From NCBI GenBank assembly GCA_946544235.1, contig CAMNMC010000035.1, forward strand, positions 1-35,636: DNA of 35,636 bases, given 5' to 3'. Below are positions 25,705 through 34,900 of this stretch, piece by piece; the stretch's first letter is position 1; every line of letters starts with the position of its first letter. The stretch is from an uncultured Lachnospiraceae bacterium. Lineage in GTDB: Bacteria > Bacillota > Clostridia > Lachnospirales > Lachnospiraceae. The position numbers and the translations under genes were made by a program. The notes below the pieces were generated by a model. The model saw only the letters and a list, made by a program, of their open reading frames with translations, was not told the DNA's origin and ran no database searches.

Positions 25705-25838
25705 GGGGATGCGTCTCGGCGCGAGCTGTTATTAGTTGCCTTCGGTTGCTGCTTGCCTGTGGCAAGCGTTCAGCAACGACCGAGTCGGGAGACGAGACAA
25801 CACGCGCCTCGCACGGAGCATACCGCTGGCGGCATGCT
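25705..25838. repeat. Hairpin-rich dispersed repeat, copy B
   Basis: Both ends match 1-82, but this copy has an extra middle of about 57 bp. That middle folds on its own: GTTGCTG (25745-25751) with CAGCAAC (25771-25777) encloses CTTGCC-tgt-GGCAAG. A 68-residue open frame crosses the repeat but looks spurious. This copy sits in the 394-bp gap between the LCP terminator and hydC. A perfect TATAAT at 25851-25856 lies just after it, without a clear -35. Confidence 0.8.
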
Positions 25839-25924
25839 ATATCTATTGTATATAATCAGCCTGTTTGACTGATGAATTATAGATATTAAAAGAAATGAAT
25901 ATAAAAAGGGAGGAAAAAGGGAGT

Positions 25925-26425
25925 ATGCAAAAGATTAACCAGGCGGCTTTAGCGGAGATCGACCGCATAGTTGAAGAGCATAAAGATAAACCGGGTCCGA
26001 TCATCGTTATGCTTCATGATGTTCAGGAGAAGCTTGGCTACGTTCCATTTGAGGCGATGGAGAAGATCGCTGATGCGACAAACAGCAGCGTGGCAGAAGT
26101 TTACGGTGTTGTTATGTTCTATGCACAGTTTACTACAGAACCAAAGGGTAAGCATGTCATAAACGTATGTCTTGGTACTGCGTGTTATGTTAAGGGTGGA
26201 CAGAAGCTTATCGACCAGGCAGTAGAGCTTACGGGAGCTCCGCTGAACGGAACAAGTGCCAATGGTATGTTCTCACTTGATGCCACACGTTGTCTTGGTG
26301 CCTGCGGACTTGCACCGGTAGCGGTTATTGATGGTATGGTTTATGGTGATGCAACCAAGGACGGTAAGATGATGAAGGCAATCAAGCTCATCATTGAAGA
26401 AGAGAAAAAACACGGAAATATGTAA
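25925..26425 (+). CDS. hydC: NAD-linked [FeFe]-hydrogenase subunit C (NuoE-like)
   Basis: This small subunit is part of the cytosolic HydABC hydrogenase, which oxidises NADH (and probably reduced ferredoxin) to make H2. The 166-residue thioredoxin-like [2Fe-2S] protein has cysteine pairs in CLGTAC and CLGACG. The helical N-terminal region contains PGPIIVMLHDVQEKLGYVP, a NuoE signature. I chose the ATG at 25925, the usual family start MQKIN. GGGAGG lies 11 nt upstream, and an ATG at 25895 is also in frame. hydB follows after 10 bp. Electron bifurcation is known for relatives but not provable here. Confidence 0.93.
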   Translation: MQKINQAALAEIDRIVEEHKDKPGPIIVMLHDVQEKLGYVPFEAMEKIADATNSSVAEVYGVVMFYAQFTTEPKGKHVINVCLGTACYVKGGQKLIDQAVELTGAPLNGTSANGMFSLDATRCLGACGLAPVAVIDGMVYGDATKDGKMMKAIKLIIEEEKKHGNM

Positions 26426-26435
26426 GGAGGCTGTT

Positions 26436-28337
26436 ATGAAGAGCGTACAGGAATTAAAAGAATTACGTGAACGCAGCCTCGTTAAGGTTGCGCTTCGTGA
26501 GAAGGAAGAGGAATACGTGCTTGCCAGAGCAGGCAAGACACCTATTTATTATACAGTGCTCTATTGCGCCGGTACCGGCTGTACAGCGTCGGGCTCGGCT
26601 GATATCGGAGCTGAGCTTGTGAAGTCCTGTGAGGCACACGGAATCGCAGGCAATGTAAGTGTTGTCAAGACCGGATGCTTCGGTCTCTGCCAGAAGGGAC
26701 CTATAGTTGCTGTATATCCGGATGAGATTTTCTACAATCATATTCAAGTAAGTGATGTGGAGAGGATTGTTACCGACCACCTTATCGGCGGTGTTGTATG
26801 TGATGATCTTCAGATGACGGATATCGATCCTGAGACAAAAGAAACTATATTTGATATTAATAAGATCAAGTTTTATGAGAAACAGAGACGTATCGCACTT
26901 CGCCATTGCGGTAAGCTGAATCCTGAGGATATCTACGAATATATTGCCGTTGACGGATATCAGGCACTTGGTAAGGCTCTTACAGAAATGACTCCGCAGG
27001 AGATAATCGACGTTATGAAGGCTTCAGGCCTCAGAGGACGTGGAGGCGCAGGATTCCCTACAGGTGTTAAGTGGCAGTTTGAGAAGGATCAGCCGGGCAA
27101 TGAGAAATACGTTATCTGTAATGCGGACGAAGGTGATCCGGGTGCATTCATGGACAGATCCATCCTCGAAGGTGATCCACATGCGATCATCGAAGGTATG
27201 GCTATCATGGCTTATGCAGTAGGTGCTCACAAGGGTTATGTTTATATCCGTGCAGAGTATCCGATCGCGGTTAACAGACTTCGTATTGCTCTGGATCAGG
27301 CAAGAGAGCTTGGATTCTTAGGCAAAAATATATTTGACTCAAAGTTCGATTTTGATATCGAGATCAGACTTGGTGCGGGTGCTTTCGTATGTGGCGAGGA
27401 GACTGCTCTTATCGCATCTATCGAAGGAAAGCGTGGTATGCCTTCACCGAAGCCGCCATTCCCGGCAGTTGCGGGTGTGTGGGGCAAGCCGACATCCATT
27501 AATAACGTTGAAACACTTGCAAACGTTGCACAGATCATCAACAAGGGAGCTGAGTGGTATGCATCCATAGGTACTGAAAAATCAAAAGGAACCAAGGTAT
27601 TTGCTCTTGGCGGAAATATTGTAAATACTGGCCTTGTTGAGGTTCCGATGGGAACAACACTTCGTGAGATCGTATTTGACATCGGCGGTGGATGTCCGAA
27701 CGGCAAGAAGTTCAAGGCTGTTCAGACCGGTGGTCCTTCAGGCGGATGTCTGACGGAGAGGGAGCTGGATACTCCTATTGATTATGAAAACCTTATAGCT
27801 GCCGGCTCTATGATGGGTTCAGGCGGTATGATCGTCCTTGATGAGGACAATTGTATGGTTGATGTTGCGAAGTTCTACATGGAGTTTATCTGTGATGAAT
27901 CCTGCGGAAAGTGTTCTCCTTGCCGTATCGGTACAAAGCGTCTGCTGGAGATGCTCACCAAGATAACTGAGGGTGAGGGGACCATGGAAATGCTCGACGA
28001 GATGGAGGAATTATGTGCCGAGATCAAGGATACCGCACTTTGCGGACTTGGACAGACTGCACCTAACCCTATTCTTTCCACACTTAAGAATTTCCGAGAG
28101 GAATATGAGGCACATATCCTTCAGAAGAAGTGTCCTGCAGGTGTCTGCAAGAAGCTTCTCAGCTATCATATTAATCCTGAGAAATGTAAGAAGTGTTCAC
28201 TTTGTGCACGTAACTGTCCTGTTAACTGTATCAGTGGTGTTCCTGGTAAGGAGCCATACCACATCGATCAGAGCAAGTGTATCAAGTGTGGTACATGTAT
28301 AGCAGCCTGCCGTTTCGCAGCGGTAGAGAGAAAGTAA
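26436..28337 (+). CDS. hydB: NAD-linked [FeFe]-hydrogenase subunit B (NuoF-like flavoprotein)
   Basis: This diaphorase subunit binds FMN and NAD(H). The 633-residue protein has three parts. The first is an N-terminal [2Fe-2S] thioredoxin-like domain (CAGTGC, CFGLC, residues 1-120). The second is a NuoF core with GLRGRGGAGFPTG, ADEGDPGAFMDRS and the [4Fe-4S] cluster CGKCSPCRIG. The third is a C-terminal two-cluster ferredoxin (CKKCSLCARNCP, CIKCGTCIAACR). The ATG at 26436 has AAGGAGG upstream; the open frame back to 26394 overlaps hydC and is rejected. It ends 12 bp before hydA. Confidence 0.95.
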   Translation: MKSVQELKELRERSLVKVALREKEEEYVLARAGKTPIYYTVLYCAGTGCTASGSADIGAELVKSCEAHGIAGNVSVVKTGCFGLCQKGPIVAVYPDEIFYNHIQVSDVERIVTDHLIGGVVCDDLQMTDIDPETKETIFDINKIKFYEKQRRIALRHCGKLNPEDIYEYIAVDGYQALGKALTEMTPQEIIDVMKASGLRGRGGAGFPTGVKWQFEKDQPGNEKYVICNADEGDPGAFMDRSILEGDPHAIIEGMAIMAYAVGAHKGYVYIRAEYPIAVNRLRIALDQARELGFLGKNIFDSKFDFDIEIRLGAGAFVCGEETALIASIEGKRGMPSPKPPFPAVAGVWGKPTSINNVETLANVAQIINKGAEWYASIGTEKSKGTKVFALGGNIVNTGLVEVPMGTTLREIVFDIGGGCPNGKKFKAVQTGGPSGGCLTERELDTPIDYENLIAAGSMMGSGGMIVLDEDNCMVDVAKFYMEFICDESCGKCSPCRIGTKRLLEMLTKITEGEGTMEMLDEMEELCAEIKDTALCGLGQTAPNPILSTLKNFREEYEAHILQKKCPAGVCKKLLSYHINPEKCKKCSLCARNCPVNCISGVPGKEPYHIDQSKCIKCGTCIAACRFAAVERK

Positions 28338-28349
28338 GGGGGGACGGAA

Positions 28350-30119
28350 ATGGCAACAGTTAGATTCAAAATAAATAACAGAGAAGTAACTGCCGAAGCC
28401 GGAAGCACCATACTTGAGGCTGCCCGTCAGAACGGCATTCATATTCCAACACTTTGTTACCTTAAGGACGTAAATAAGTCCGGAGCCTGCCGAGTTTGCC
28501 TCGTTGAGGTTAAAAATGGCCGTGCGCTTCTGTCGGCCTGTACAACTCCGGTTGCTGAGGGTATGGAGATTTTTGTTAATTCAGAACGTGCTATCAGAGG
28601 ACGTAGGACATCAGTTGAGTTGATAATGTCCAACCATAACAAGAACTGTCTCTCATGTAAGCGTAACAAGAACTGCGAACTGCAGACTCTGTGCGAGGAG
28701 ATGGGTATAAGAGAAAACAGATTTGAAGGGGCTCACACTAAGCCTTCCTTCGAGGATGCAAGTCCGGGAATCGTAAGAGATACAAGTAAATGCGTGCTCT
28801 GCGGACGCTGTATCGAGACCTGTAAGAAGGTTCAGGGACTCGGAGTTCTGGGACTTCAGAACAGAGGCTTTAATACTATCGTAGGTCCTGCTTACGATAA
28901 GGGCTTCAACGATGTTAACTGTATGCAGTGCGGTCAGTGTGTTATCAACTGTCCTGTTGGGGCACTTACCGAGAAGGAGGATATTCACAGTGTTATTATG
29001 GCACTGAATGATCCTTCCAAGACAGTTATCATTCAGACAGCACCTGCAGTAAGAGCTTCTCTTGGTGAGGAGTTCGGTATGCCGATCGGTACGAGAGTTA
29101 CCGGAAGAATGGCTGCAGCGCTTAAGATCTGCGGCTTTGACAGAGTTTATGATACAAACTTCGGTGCTGACCTTACGATAATGGAAGAGGGTACAGAACT
29201 TCTGAAGCGTATTGAGAATGGCGGAGTACTTCCGATGTTCACATCATGCTCACCGGGATGGATCAGATATATCGAATATCAGTATCCTGAGCTTCTGCCT
29301 CATCTGTCATCAGCAAAGTCACCACACATGATGTTTGGCGCGATCGCCAAGACCTACTGGGCAGAGAAGCATGGCATCGATCCGAAGGACATCTTCGTAG
29401 TATCGGTAATGCCTTGTATCGCTAAGAAGTCTGAGATCATCAAGCCTGAAAACAATAAGGGCGAATATCCTGATGTTGACGCAGTTCTTACAACAAGAGA
29501 ATGTGCAAGACTTATCAAGATGTACGGAATCGACTGGGAGAACCTCGAGGAGCAGAAATTTGATCAGGATCTTCTGGGAGAGTACACCGGTGCCGGTGTT
29601 ATCTTCGGAGCCACCGGTGGTGTTATGGAGGCTGCAATCCGTACGGTTAAGCAGAAGCTGGACGGCAAAACCCTTGAAGAGGTTGATTTCCAGGCCTGCA
29701 GAGGAATGGAGCAGGTTAAGGAGGCTGAGGTTGAGGTCGGCGGCAAGAAGCTGAAGATAGCCATCGCTTCAAGTATGTCAGCTGCAAAGCCGCTTCTTGA
29801 GGATGTTAAGGCAGGAAAGTCACCATATGTATTTATCGAGATCATGGGCTGTCCTGGCGGATGTATCAACGGCGGCGGCCAGTCGATAATTCCTTCTTCC
29901 GTAAAGAACGGAAAGCTTGGATATGGTTATAAGGAGCTGAGAATGAAGGCTCTCTATGACGAGGATGAGCTGATGCCAAAGAGAATATCTATGGATAATG
30001 CTCAGGTTCAGCAGCTTTATAAGGAGTTCCTGGGTGAGCCGGGATCTGAGAAGGCTGAGGAACTGCTGCATACGACGTATTCGCCAAAGCAGAAGTTTCA
30101 TATCCTTGATGAAGAATAG
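28350..30119 (+). CDS. hydA: NAD-linked [FeFe]-hydrogenase catalytic subunit A
   Basis: This catalytic subunit reduces protons to H2 at the H-cluster. The 589-residue protein has, in order, a plant-type [2Fe-2S] domain (CYLKDVNKSGACRVC), a His/Cys [4Fe-4S] site (HNKNCLSCKRNKNC), and a 2[4Fe-4S] ferredoxin (CVLCGRCIETC, CMQCGQCVINCP). The H-cluster motifs are TSCSPGW, MPCIAKKSE and EIMGCPGGCINGGGQ. The first deviates from the usual TSCCPxW, with Ser in place of the second Cys. GGGGGA precedes the ATG. It is the last gene of hydCBA, with a strong terminator 5 bp after the stop. HydEFG maturases are not in this window. Confidence 0.95.
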   Translation: MATVRFKINNREVTAEAGSTILEAARQNGIHIPTLCYLKDVNKSGACRVCLVEVKNGRALLSACTTPVAEGMEIFVNSERAIRGRRTSVELIMSNHNKNCLSCKRNKNCELQTLCEEMGIRENRFEGAHTKPSFEDASPGIVRDTSKCVLCGRCIETCKKVQGLGVLGLQNRGFNTIVGPAYDKGFNDVNCMQCGQCVINCPVGALTEKEDIHSVIMALNDPSKTVIIQTAPAVRASLGEEFGMPIGTRVTGRMAAALKICGFDRVYDTNFGADLTIMEEGTELLKRIENGGVLPMFTSCSPGWIRYIEYQYPELLPHLSSAKSPHMMFGAIAKTYWAEKHGIDPKDIFVVSVMPCIAKKSEIIKPENNKGEYPDVDAVLTTRECARLIKMYGIDWENLEEQKFDQDLLGEYTGAGVIFGATGGVMEAAIRTVKQKLDGKTLEEVDFQACRGMEQVKEAEVEVGGKKLKIAIASSMSAAKPLLEDVKAGKSPYVFIEIMGCPGGCINGGGQSIIPSSVKNGKLGYGYKELRMKALYDEDELMPKRISMDNAQVQQLYKEFLGEPGSEKAEELLHTTYSPKQKFHILDEE

Positions 30120-30124
30120 TAATT

Positions 30125-30161
30125 AAAACAGCTCGGATGCGTTGCATCCGAGCTGTTTTTT
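30125..30161. terminator. Bidirectional terminator between hydA and the phosphofructokinase gene
   Basis: A 16-bp perfect stem (AAAACAGCTCGGATGC and its complement) with loop GTT has T-runs on both strands, so it can end both convergent transcripts. It overlaps the last codon of the minus-strand gene by about two bases. Confidence 0.92.
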
Positions 30162-31371
30162 AAACTAAATGTGATATGTTCATGTATACCGGAAGACCAT
30201 CCGAATACTCCGGATAGCTTTCACCTTGGATGAGCGGACGTATGTAGCGGATAAGCTCAGGAGTTACATCATTTCCGGGAGGAGTGATCCACTCAAGCGG
30301 AACGCTCTTTGCTTTATTTGCTACTTTGTTTACATCAACTGAATCGATGTGATATGCATACGGATCGTCGCTGTCACGGATTATGGCTGTCATAAGGCAG
30401 GTTTTTCCGTCGGCGGCGAGTTTTGCTGCTTCCTCACCGAGCTTAAAGGCTTCCTCTCTGTCAACCTGGGAAGCAACATGTCCGGCACAGCGCTGGAGTA
30501 TATTTAACTCTACGGAACGGCACTTAACGCCAATCTCTTTCTTGACCATTATTTCAAGGGCTTTGCCTGCTCCGCTCAGCTGGGCATGGCCGAAACGGTC
30601 TGCTGCAGCGGCTGTTGAGGTGATGTAAATACCGTTCTCGTCACGGATGCCTTCGGAAACTGCGATAACAAGATTGTTATGAACCTTCAGCTTTTCTCTG
30701 ACATTGTCGAGGAATTTACTGATGCTGAAAGGAACCTCAGGAAGGTAGATCAGCTGAGGGGTTTCGTTATATTCGTTTCTTGCAAGGGCAGCAGCGGCTG
30801 TGAGCCAGCCGGCATCGCGACCCATTATTTCTATTATAGTAACGCATGGTATTCCGTAAATATAGGTGTCATGCGCAATCTCGAGCATTGATGCAGCGAT
30901 ATATTTGGCTGCTGAACCGTAGCCCGGTGTGTGATCGGTGAGTACAAGGTCATTGTCTATAGTCTTCGGAATACCGATGAAACGTATGTCACTGCCTATC
31001 TCTGCGCCATAGTCTGCAAGCTTTGCAGCGGTGTCCATGGAATCGTTGCCGCCGATGTAGAAGAAGGCGCCGATATCCATCTTATGAAATACTTCAAAGA
31101 GACGGTTATAGTCGGTCGGATCCTCGGACGGATCTGTAAGTTTATAACGACATGAACCAAGATACATCGCCGGGCTGGAGATGAGGCGGGTCATTTCGTT
31201 GAAATCAGTAAGGTCGAGGAACTTCTCTTCAAGAACACCGGTCACACCATGAAGTGAGCCGTAGATCTTATTAAACTTTCCTGAGTATTTGATACCGCTT
31301 ACAACTCCTGCGAGAGATGCGTTGATGGCGGCCGTCGGACCACCGGATTGTGCTATGATACAGTTTTTCAT
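30160..31371 (-). CDS. pfp: Pyrophosphate-type 6-phosphofructokinase
   Basis: This enzyme phosphorylates fructose 6-phosphate in glycolysis and, by family, uses pyrophosphate reversibly rather than ATP. The 403-residue protein has the N-terminal SGGPTAAINASLAGV loop and GGNDSMDTAAKLA, where ATP enzymes have GGDGS. GIPKTIDNDL has the Lys that marks PPi enzymes (ATP enzymes have GTIDND), followed by EIMGRDAGWLTAA. The start was set at 31371 because AGGAAGGGG lies just upstream and the family begins MKNCIIAQSGGP. The frame is open to 31482 but without support. PPi specificity is inferred from motifs. Confidence 0.92.
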   Translation of the reverse strand: MKNCIIAQSGGPTAAINASLAGVVSGIKYSGKFNKIYGSLHGVTGVLEEKFLDLTDFNEMTRLISSPAMYLGSCRYKLTDPSEDPTDYNRLFEVFHKMDIGAFFYIGGNDSMDTAAKLADYGAEIGSDIRFIGIPKTIDNDLVLTDHTPGYGSAAKYIAASMLEIAHDTYIYGIPCVTIIEIMGRDAGWLTAAAALARNEYNETPQLIYLPEVPFSISKFLDNVREKLKVHNNLVIAVSEGIRDENGIYITSTAAAADRFGHAQLSGAGKALEIMVKKEIGVKCRSVELNILQRCAGHVASQVDREEAFKLGEEAAKLAADGKTCLMTAIIRDSDDPYAYHIDSVDVNKVANKAKSVPLEWITPPGNDVTPELIRYIRPLIQGESYPEYSDGLPVYMNISHLV

Positions 31372-31448
31372 GGGTATATCCCCTTCCTGTTTAATATATT
31401 GAAATATACTGCCGGGCCTGCCGGCAAAGTGATCTGTATTTAAGAACA

Positions 31449-31477
31449 GATATAATTTATCATTTATCCAATTACAA
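31449..31477 (-). promoter_or_regulatory. Promoter of the phosphofructokinase gene
   Basis: On the - strand, TTGTAA (31472-31477) and TATATC (31449-31454) are 17 bp apart. The leader is about 75 nt. Its -35 touches the tandem repeats upstream. Confidence 0.55.
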
Positions 31478-31570
31478 TGCAAGTGCGATAATGCTCAGCG
31501 GTATTATAATGCAGGTGCGAGAATAATCAGTGGTATGACAATACAGGCGTGATAGTATTCAGTGGTATAA
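31475..31570. repeat. Three imperfect 32-bp tandem repeats upstream of pfp
   Basis: Units lie at 31475-31506, 31507-31538 and 31539-31570. They share the pattern AATGCAGGTGCGA, a variable stretch, then TCAGTGGTAT. Each unit is exactly 32 bp, about three helical turns. They lie immediately upstream of the - strand promoter, a place suited to protein binding sites. No ORF uses them convincingly. Confidence 0.7.
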
Positions 31571-31750
31571 GGCAAAAGTGTGCAATTATAACCAAAAATA
31601 AAGACGTCGCCACATGATTTTTGCATTCGGAGAGTGGAAAACATATGTAAAATATGTCGTGTTGAAAAATACCGGCAGGATGTTCGTGATATTTTTCCGG
31701 CTGATGAATACAAAATATAATATATTTACGAAAAAAACACAAATTGTAGG

Positions 31751-31771
31751 AATTGTGCAAAATACACAATT
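31751..31771. other. Inverted repeat upstream of the adhesin promoter
   Basis: AATTGTG and CACAATT are separated by 7 nt (CAAAATA). It lies about 28 bp before the -35 of the adhesin promoter, within an AT-rich gene-free stretch (31571-31798) that holds nothing else recognisable. It is a possible operator. Confidence 0.35.
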
Positions 31772-31798
31772 TTGAACTGAATTTTTGTGAAGTAATGG

Positions 31799-31828
31799 TT
31801 GACATTAATGTTTGAATTGTGTTATGCT
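31799..31828 (+). promoter_or_regulatory. Promoter of the adhesin gene
   Basis: TTGACA (31799-31804) and TATGCT (31823-31828) are 18 bp apart. The leader is about 145 nt and contains AACTAAAAAACTAT (31946-31959), shared with the ACP gene leader. Confidence 0.65.
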
Positions 31829-31982
31829 ACCTATAACTATAACTAGGTTGAGTGGGGGAAGTTTGCTCATTTTTAACCCGGTAATATTCATATAGATAAA
31901 TGTTTTATGAGATACAAAGAGCTTATTGACTATGAAATGAAAAAAAACTAAAAAACTATGGAAAGAGGAGGATCATGAAAAA

Positions 31983-34900
31983 ATGAGGAAAGGAACTAAG
32001 AGATTACTTGCTCTTGCGATGGCAGGGGCTATGACCTTCTCCGGGCTCGCTCTAAACGGCGGGAAAAAGGGAAGGGACGCGGTTTATGCTGCTGATTCAT
32101 TTATTACGGATTCAGCCAGTGATATTAACTTTGCAACAATCCTCGGTGGTGCAATTGACTATGGTATGGTTGCAGATCACATAATACAAAGAGGTCATAT
32201 GGAAACAACATTTGCGACAAATTCTTTTGCACATAATGGAACAGCAAATGAAGTTGATTATATGGACAGTGACAAGACGGCGCATTTTATTATTGGTGGA
32301 ATTGATAATGAAAATGGTGATGGTCGGATTGCTTTGGGTCACACAACAGCAAAAAATTTCTATATTGAGGCAACTTCAGAAGTATTTGAGGGTTATGATG
32401 GAACCACTAGTAATGTCAGCGGTGGACCAAATGGACATTTTATATTTATGGGTGATTTGGAAAATTCATCAACTGAAATAATACAAAATATAAATGATGA
32501 TGCCTCAACAAATGTTGATCGTTTGATTAATAAGATTAAGGAACCGAATGAGTGGTCAGATAAGTTGTCGCAAAAGGCCATAGAGGGTGGAATTCCTGCA
32601 TCTTATATTGATTGCAGAAGTAATAGCCTTACAATAAATATAGACAGTGAGGAATTTGTTAATAAGACTGTTTATATAAATATGACGGAGGACATGCTTA
32701 AGGCGTTTAATTCAGAAGATGGTGCGCTTAAGATATATAAGGATCCTTCAACAGTTATTGTATTTAATATCGAAGATAGTGTTGTAAATAGTGTTTATGG
32801 AACTGATGGTATGCAAACACAGCATTTCTATGTGTTTACAAATGGTCAGAAAGTTGGTTCAACAACAAAACCGGGAGGTGGTAATAAACCTGCTGGACAA
32901 AATGGAAGTTATGGCGGCAGTGATTCTGATGTGGATTACATGGTTGTTGATGAACAGCTTTGCCAGAAGATTATCTGGAATATACGTACAGATAATCAAG
33001 TGATATTAAATTCAATGGCAGGTACGATACTTGTTCCAAATGCAGATGTAAAATTTGGCGGCGATGGTAATATATCAGGTTGGCTTATTGCCGGCGGTGA
33101 GATAGATACAAACAATGTTGAATTTCATTATATATATGGTGGAAGTTCAAGTGATGGAAAAGGACAGATGCATTTTGGTATCCGTAAAGGATTTACCAGC
33201 AAGTTTGCAGATAAGAATGCTATAGAATCGAATTATATAGATACAACTGTGGATATTGCAGATGGCGATTATGTTTTTTTGTGGCAGGAATATACAAATG
33301 ACAGTTATAATGTTCCAAAAGGCAGCGCAGAAAAAGTTCCAATCAAATCTATAGGAAATGCAACATTCCCTGTTCTTGACTTTACTGATCAGGCTGTCGG
33401 TACAGAGAATTATTATTACAGGGTAACTGAGAAAAATGATAAAAAGGTTGTCGGAGTTAAAAACTCAGATGGATATATAAATGTAAAGCTTACAGTAGTT
33501 AAGGATTCAACCGGACATTATAAGTATTATGTATGGTCGCAGACCATGACTGAAGATGAAAATAATCCGGGACAGTTTATTGAGTATGCTCATAACTGGG
33601 ACAAGGTTGATAATACCAAGGGTATTGCAATGTCCGGTGTTCAGTTTGACCTTGGAGCTTTTTATAACAAGGCAGTAGAAACAGGCAAACTCACCATTAA
33701 GAAGACTGTAACAGGAATTGATGATGTAAATGTATATAAGGATATCGAGTATAAGGTTGCGGTTAAAACGGTTATAGATGGTACAACATACTATATTCAG
33801 GACGAGACAGGTAAACTTTCCACTGAAAAGAAATATTTAACCATTAAAGCCGGTGATGAAAATGCTATAACTATTAATAAGGTCGAAAAAGGTACATATG
33901 AATTTGAAGAGGATACAGATAATTCAAAAATTGTCGGTTACAATGGCCCTGAAGTTACGTTTACTCCTGAATCAGTAACCATAGCAGAAAAAGATCAGGA
34001 AGTAACAGAGACGGTTAATAATACATATGAGGATGATGCTACTGTTACAACCGGTGAATTAAGTGTTAAAAAGTCGGTATCTGGTTATGCAGGAAATGAT
34101 ACATATACGATTTATATCAAGAATAATAAGCATAATCTGTATATTACAGATATGAATACCGGTGAGCTTGGAGAGAAGACACCATTTGAGATCAAAGCCG
34201 GTGAGACATTAACATTTAAAAATGTTCTTCTTACATTATATGATTATTCAAAAAGAGGTACCGATGGTTATGACCAGTTTGGTAATAATCATTCGTACGA
34301 GTATACTATAGAAGAGGATGATTCAGCTAATAAGACCGGATATGATCTTGTAACAACAATTAAGCAGAACGGTTCGGTTAAGACCGATGGTGTGATTAGT
34401 TTCAATCCACAGTGGAACGGACGGGTTTGGACAAACAAAACAGCTTCTGCTGAAATCTCAAATGATTATACAGCTCATAAGAATTCATTAAAGATTTCAA
34501 AGGTGGTTGCGGGTCTTGATGACTATACCGGAACAAAGCCTTCAACATATAAGGTATATGTTCAGAGTGATCTTGACAAAACTCTTTATGTTCAGGATTT
34601 GAATGGTACGTTAAGTACTACAAAGACTGCTCTGGATGTTCCTGCAGATGGATTTATCACAATTAATAATCTCCCTGTTGGCGATTATATCATCACAGAG
34701 GATACTGAAGATGCCGAGGCTAAGGTTGCAGGACATACATTTTCTGTGACAGGTACTGGAACTGTTAACGTGCCGGATAGTGAAACTCAGATTGGCGAGG
34801 TAACTGTTACCAATACTTATCAGGAATCAACAGCAGCATTTACTGTAAAAGCTAAAAAGGTATTCCAGAAACAGGATGGCACACCTGTGGCATTACAGGG

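Noticed and set aside
25662..25868. 68-residue plus-strand ORF
   Set aside because: It runs through the hairpin repeat and starts inside the terminator region; composition reflects the repeat, with no ribosome binding site.
31504..31805. Minus-strand ORFs of 69 and 92 residues upstream of pfp
   Set aside because: They read through the tandem repeats and AT-rich promoter DNA, overlap each other, and lack credible ribosome binding sites.
31830..31974. Cyclic-di-GMP riboswitch before the adhesin
   Set aside because: Adhesin genes often carry one, but the conserved AGGGCAAACC and GGACGCAAAGC-type segments are absent.
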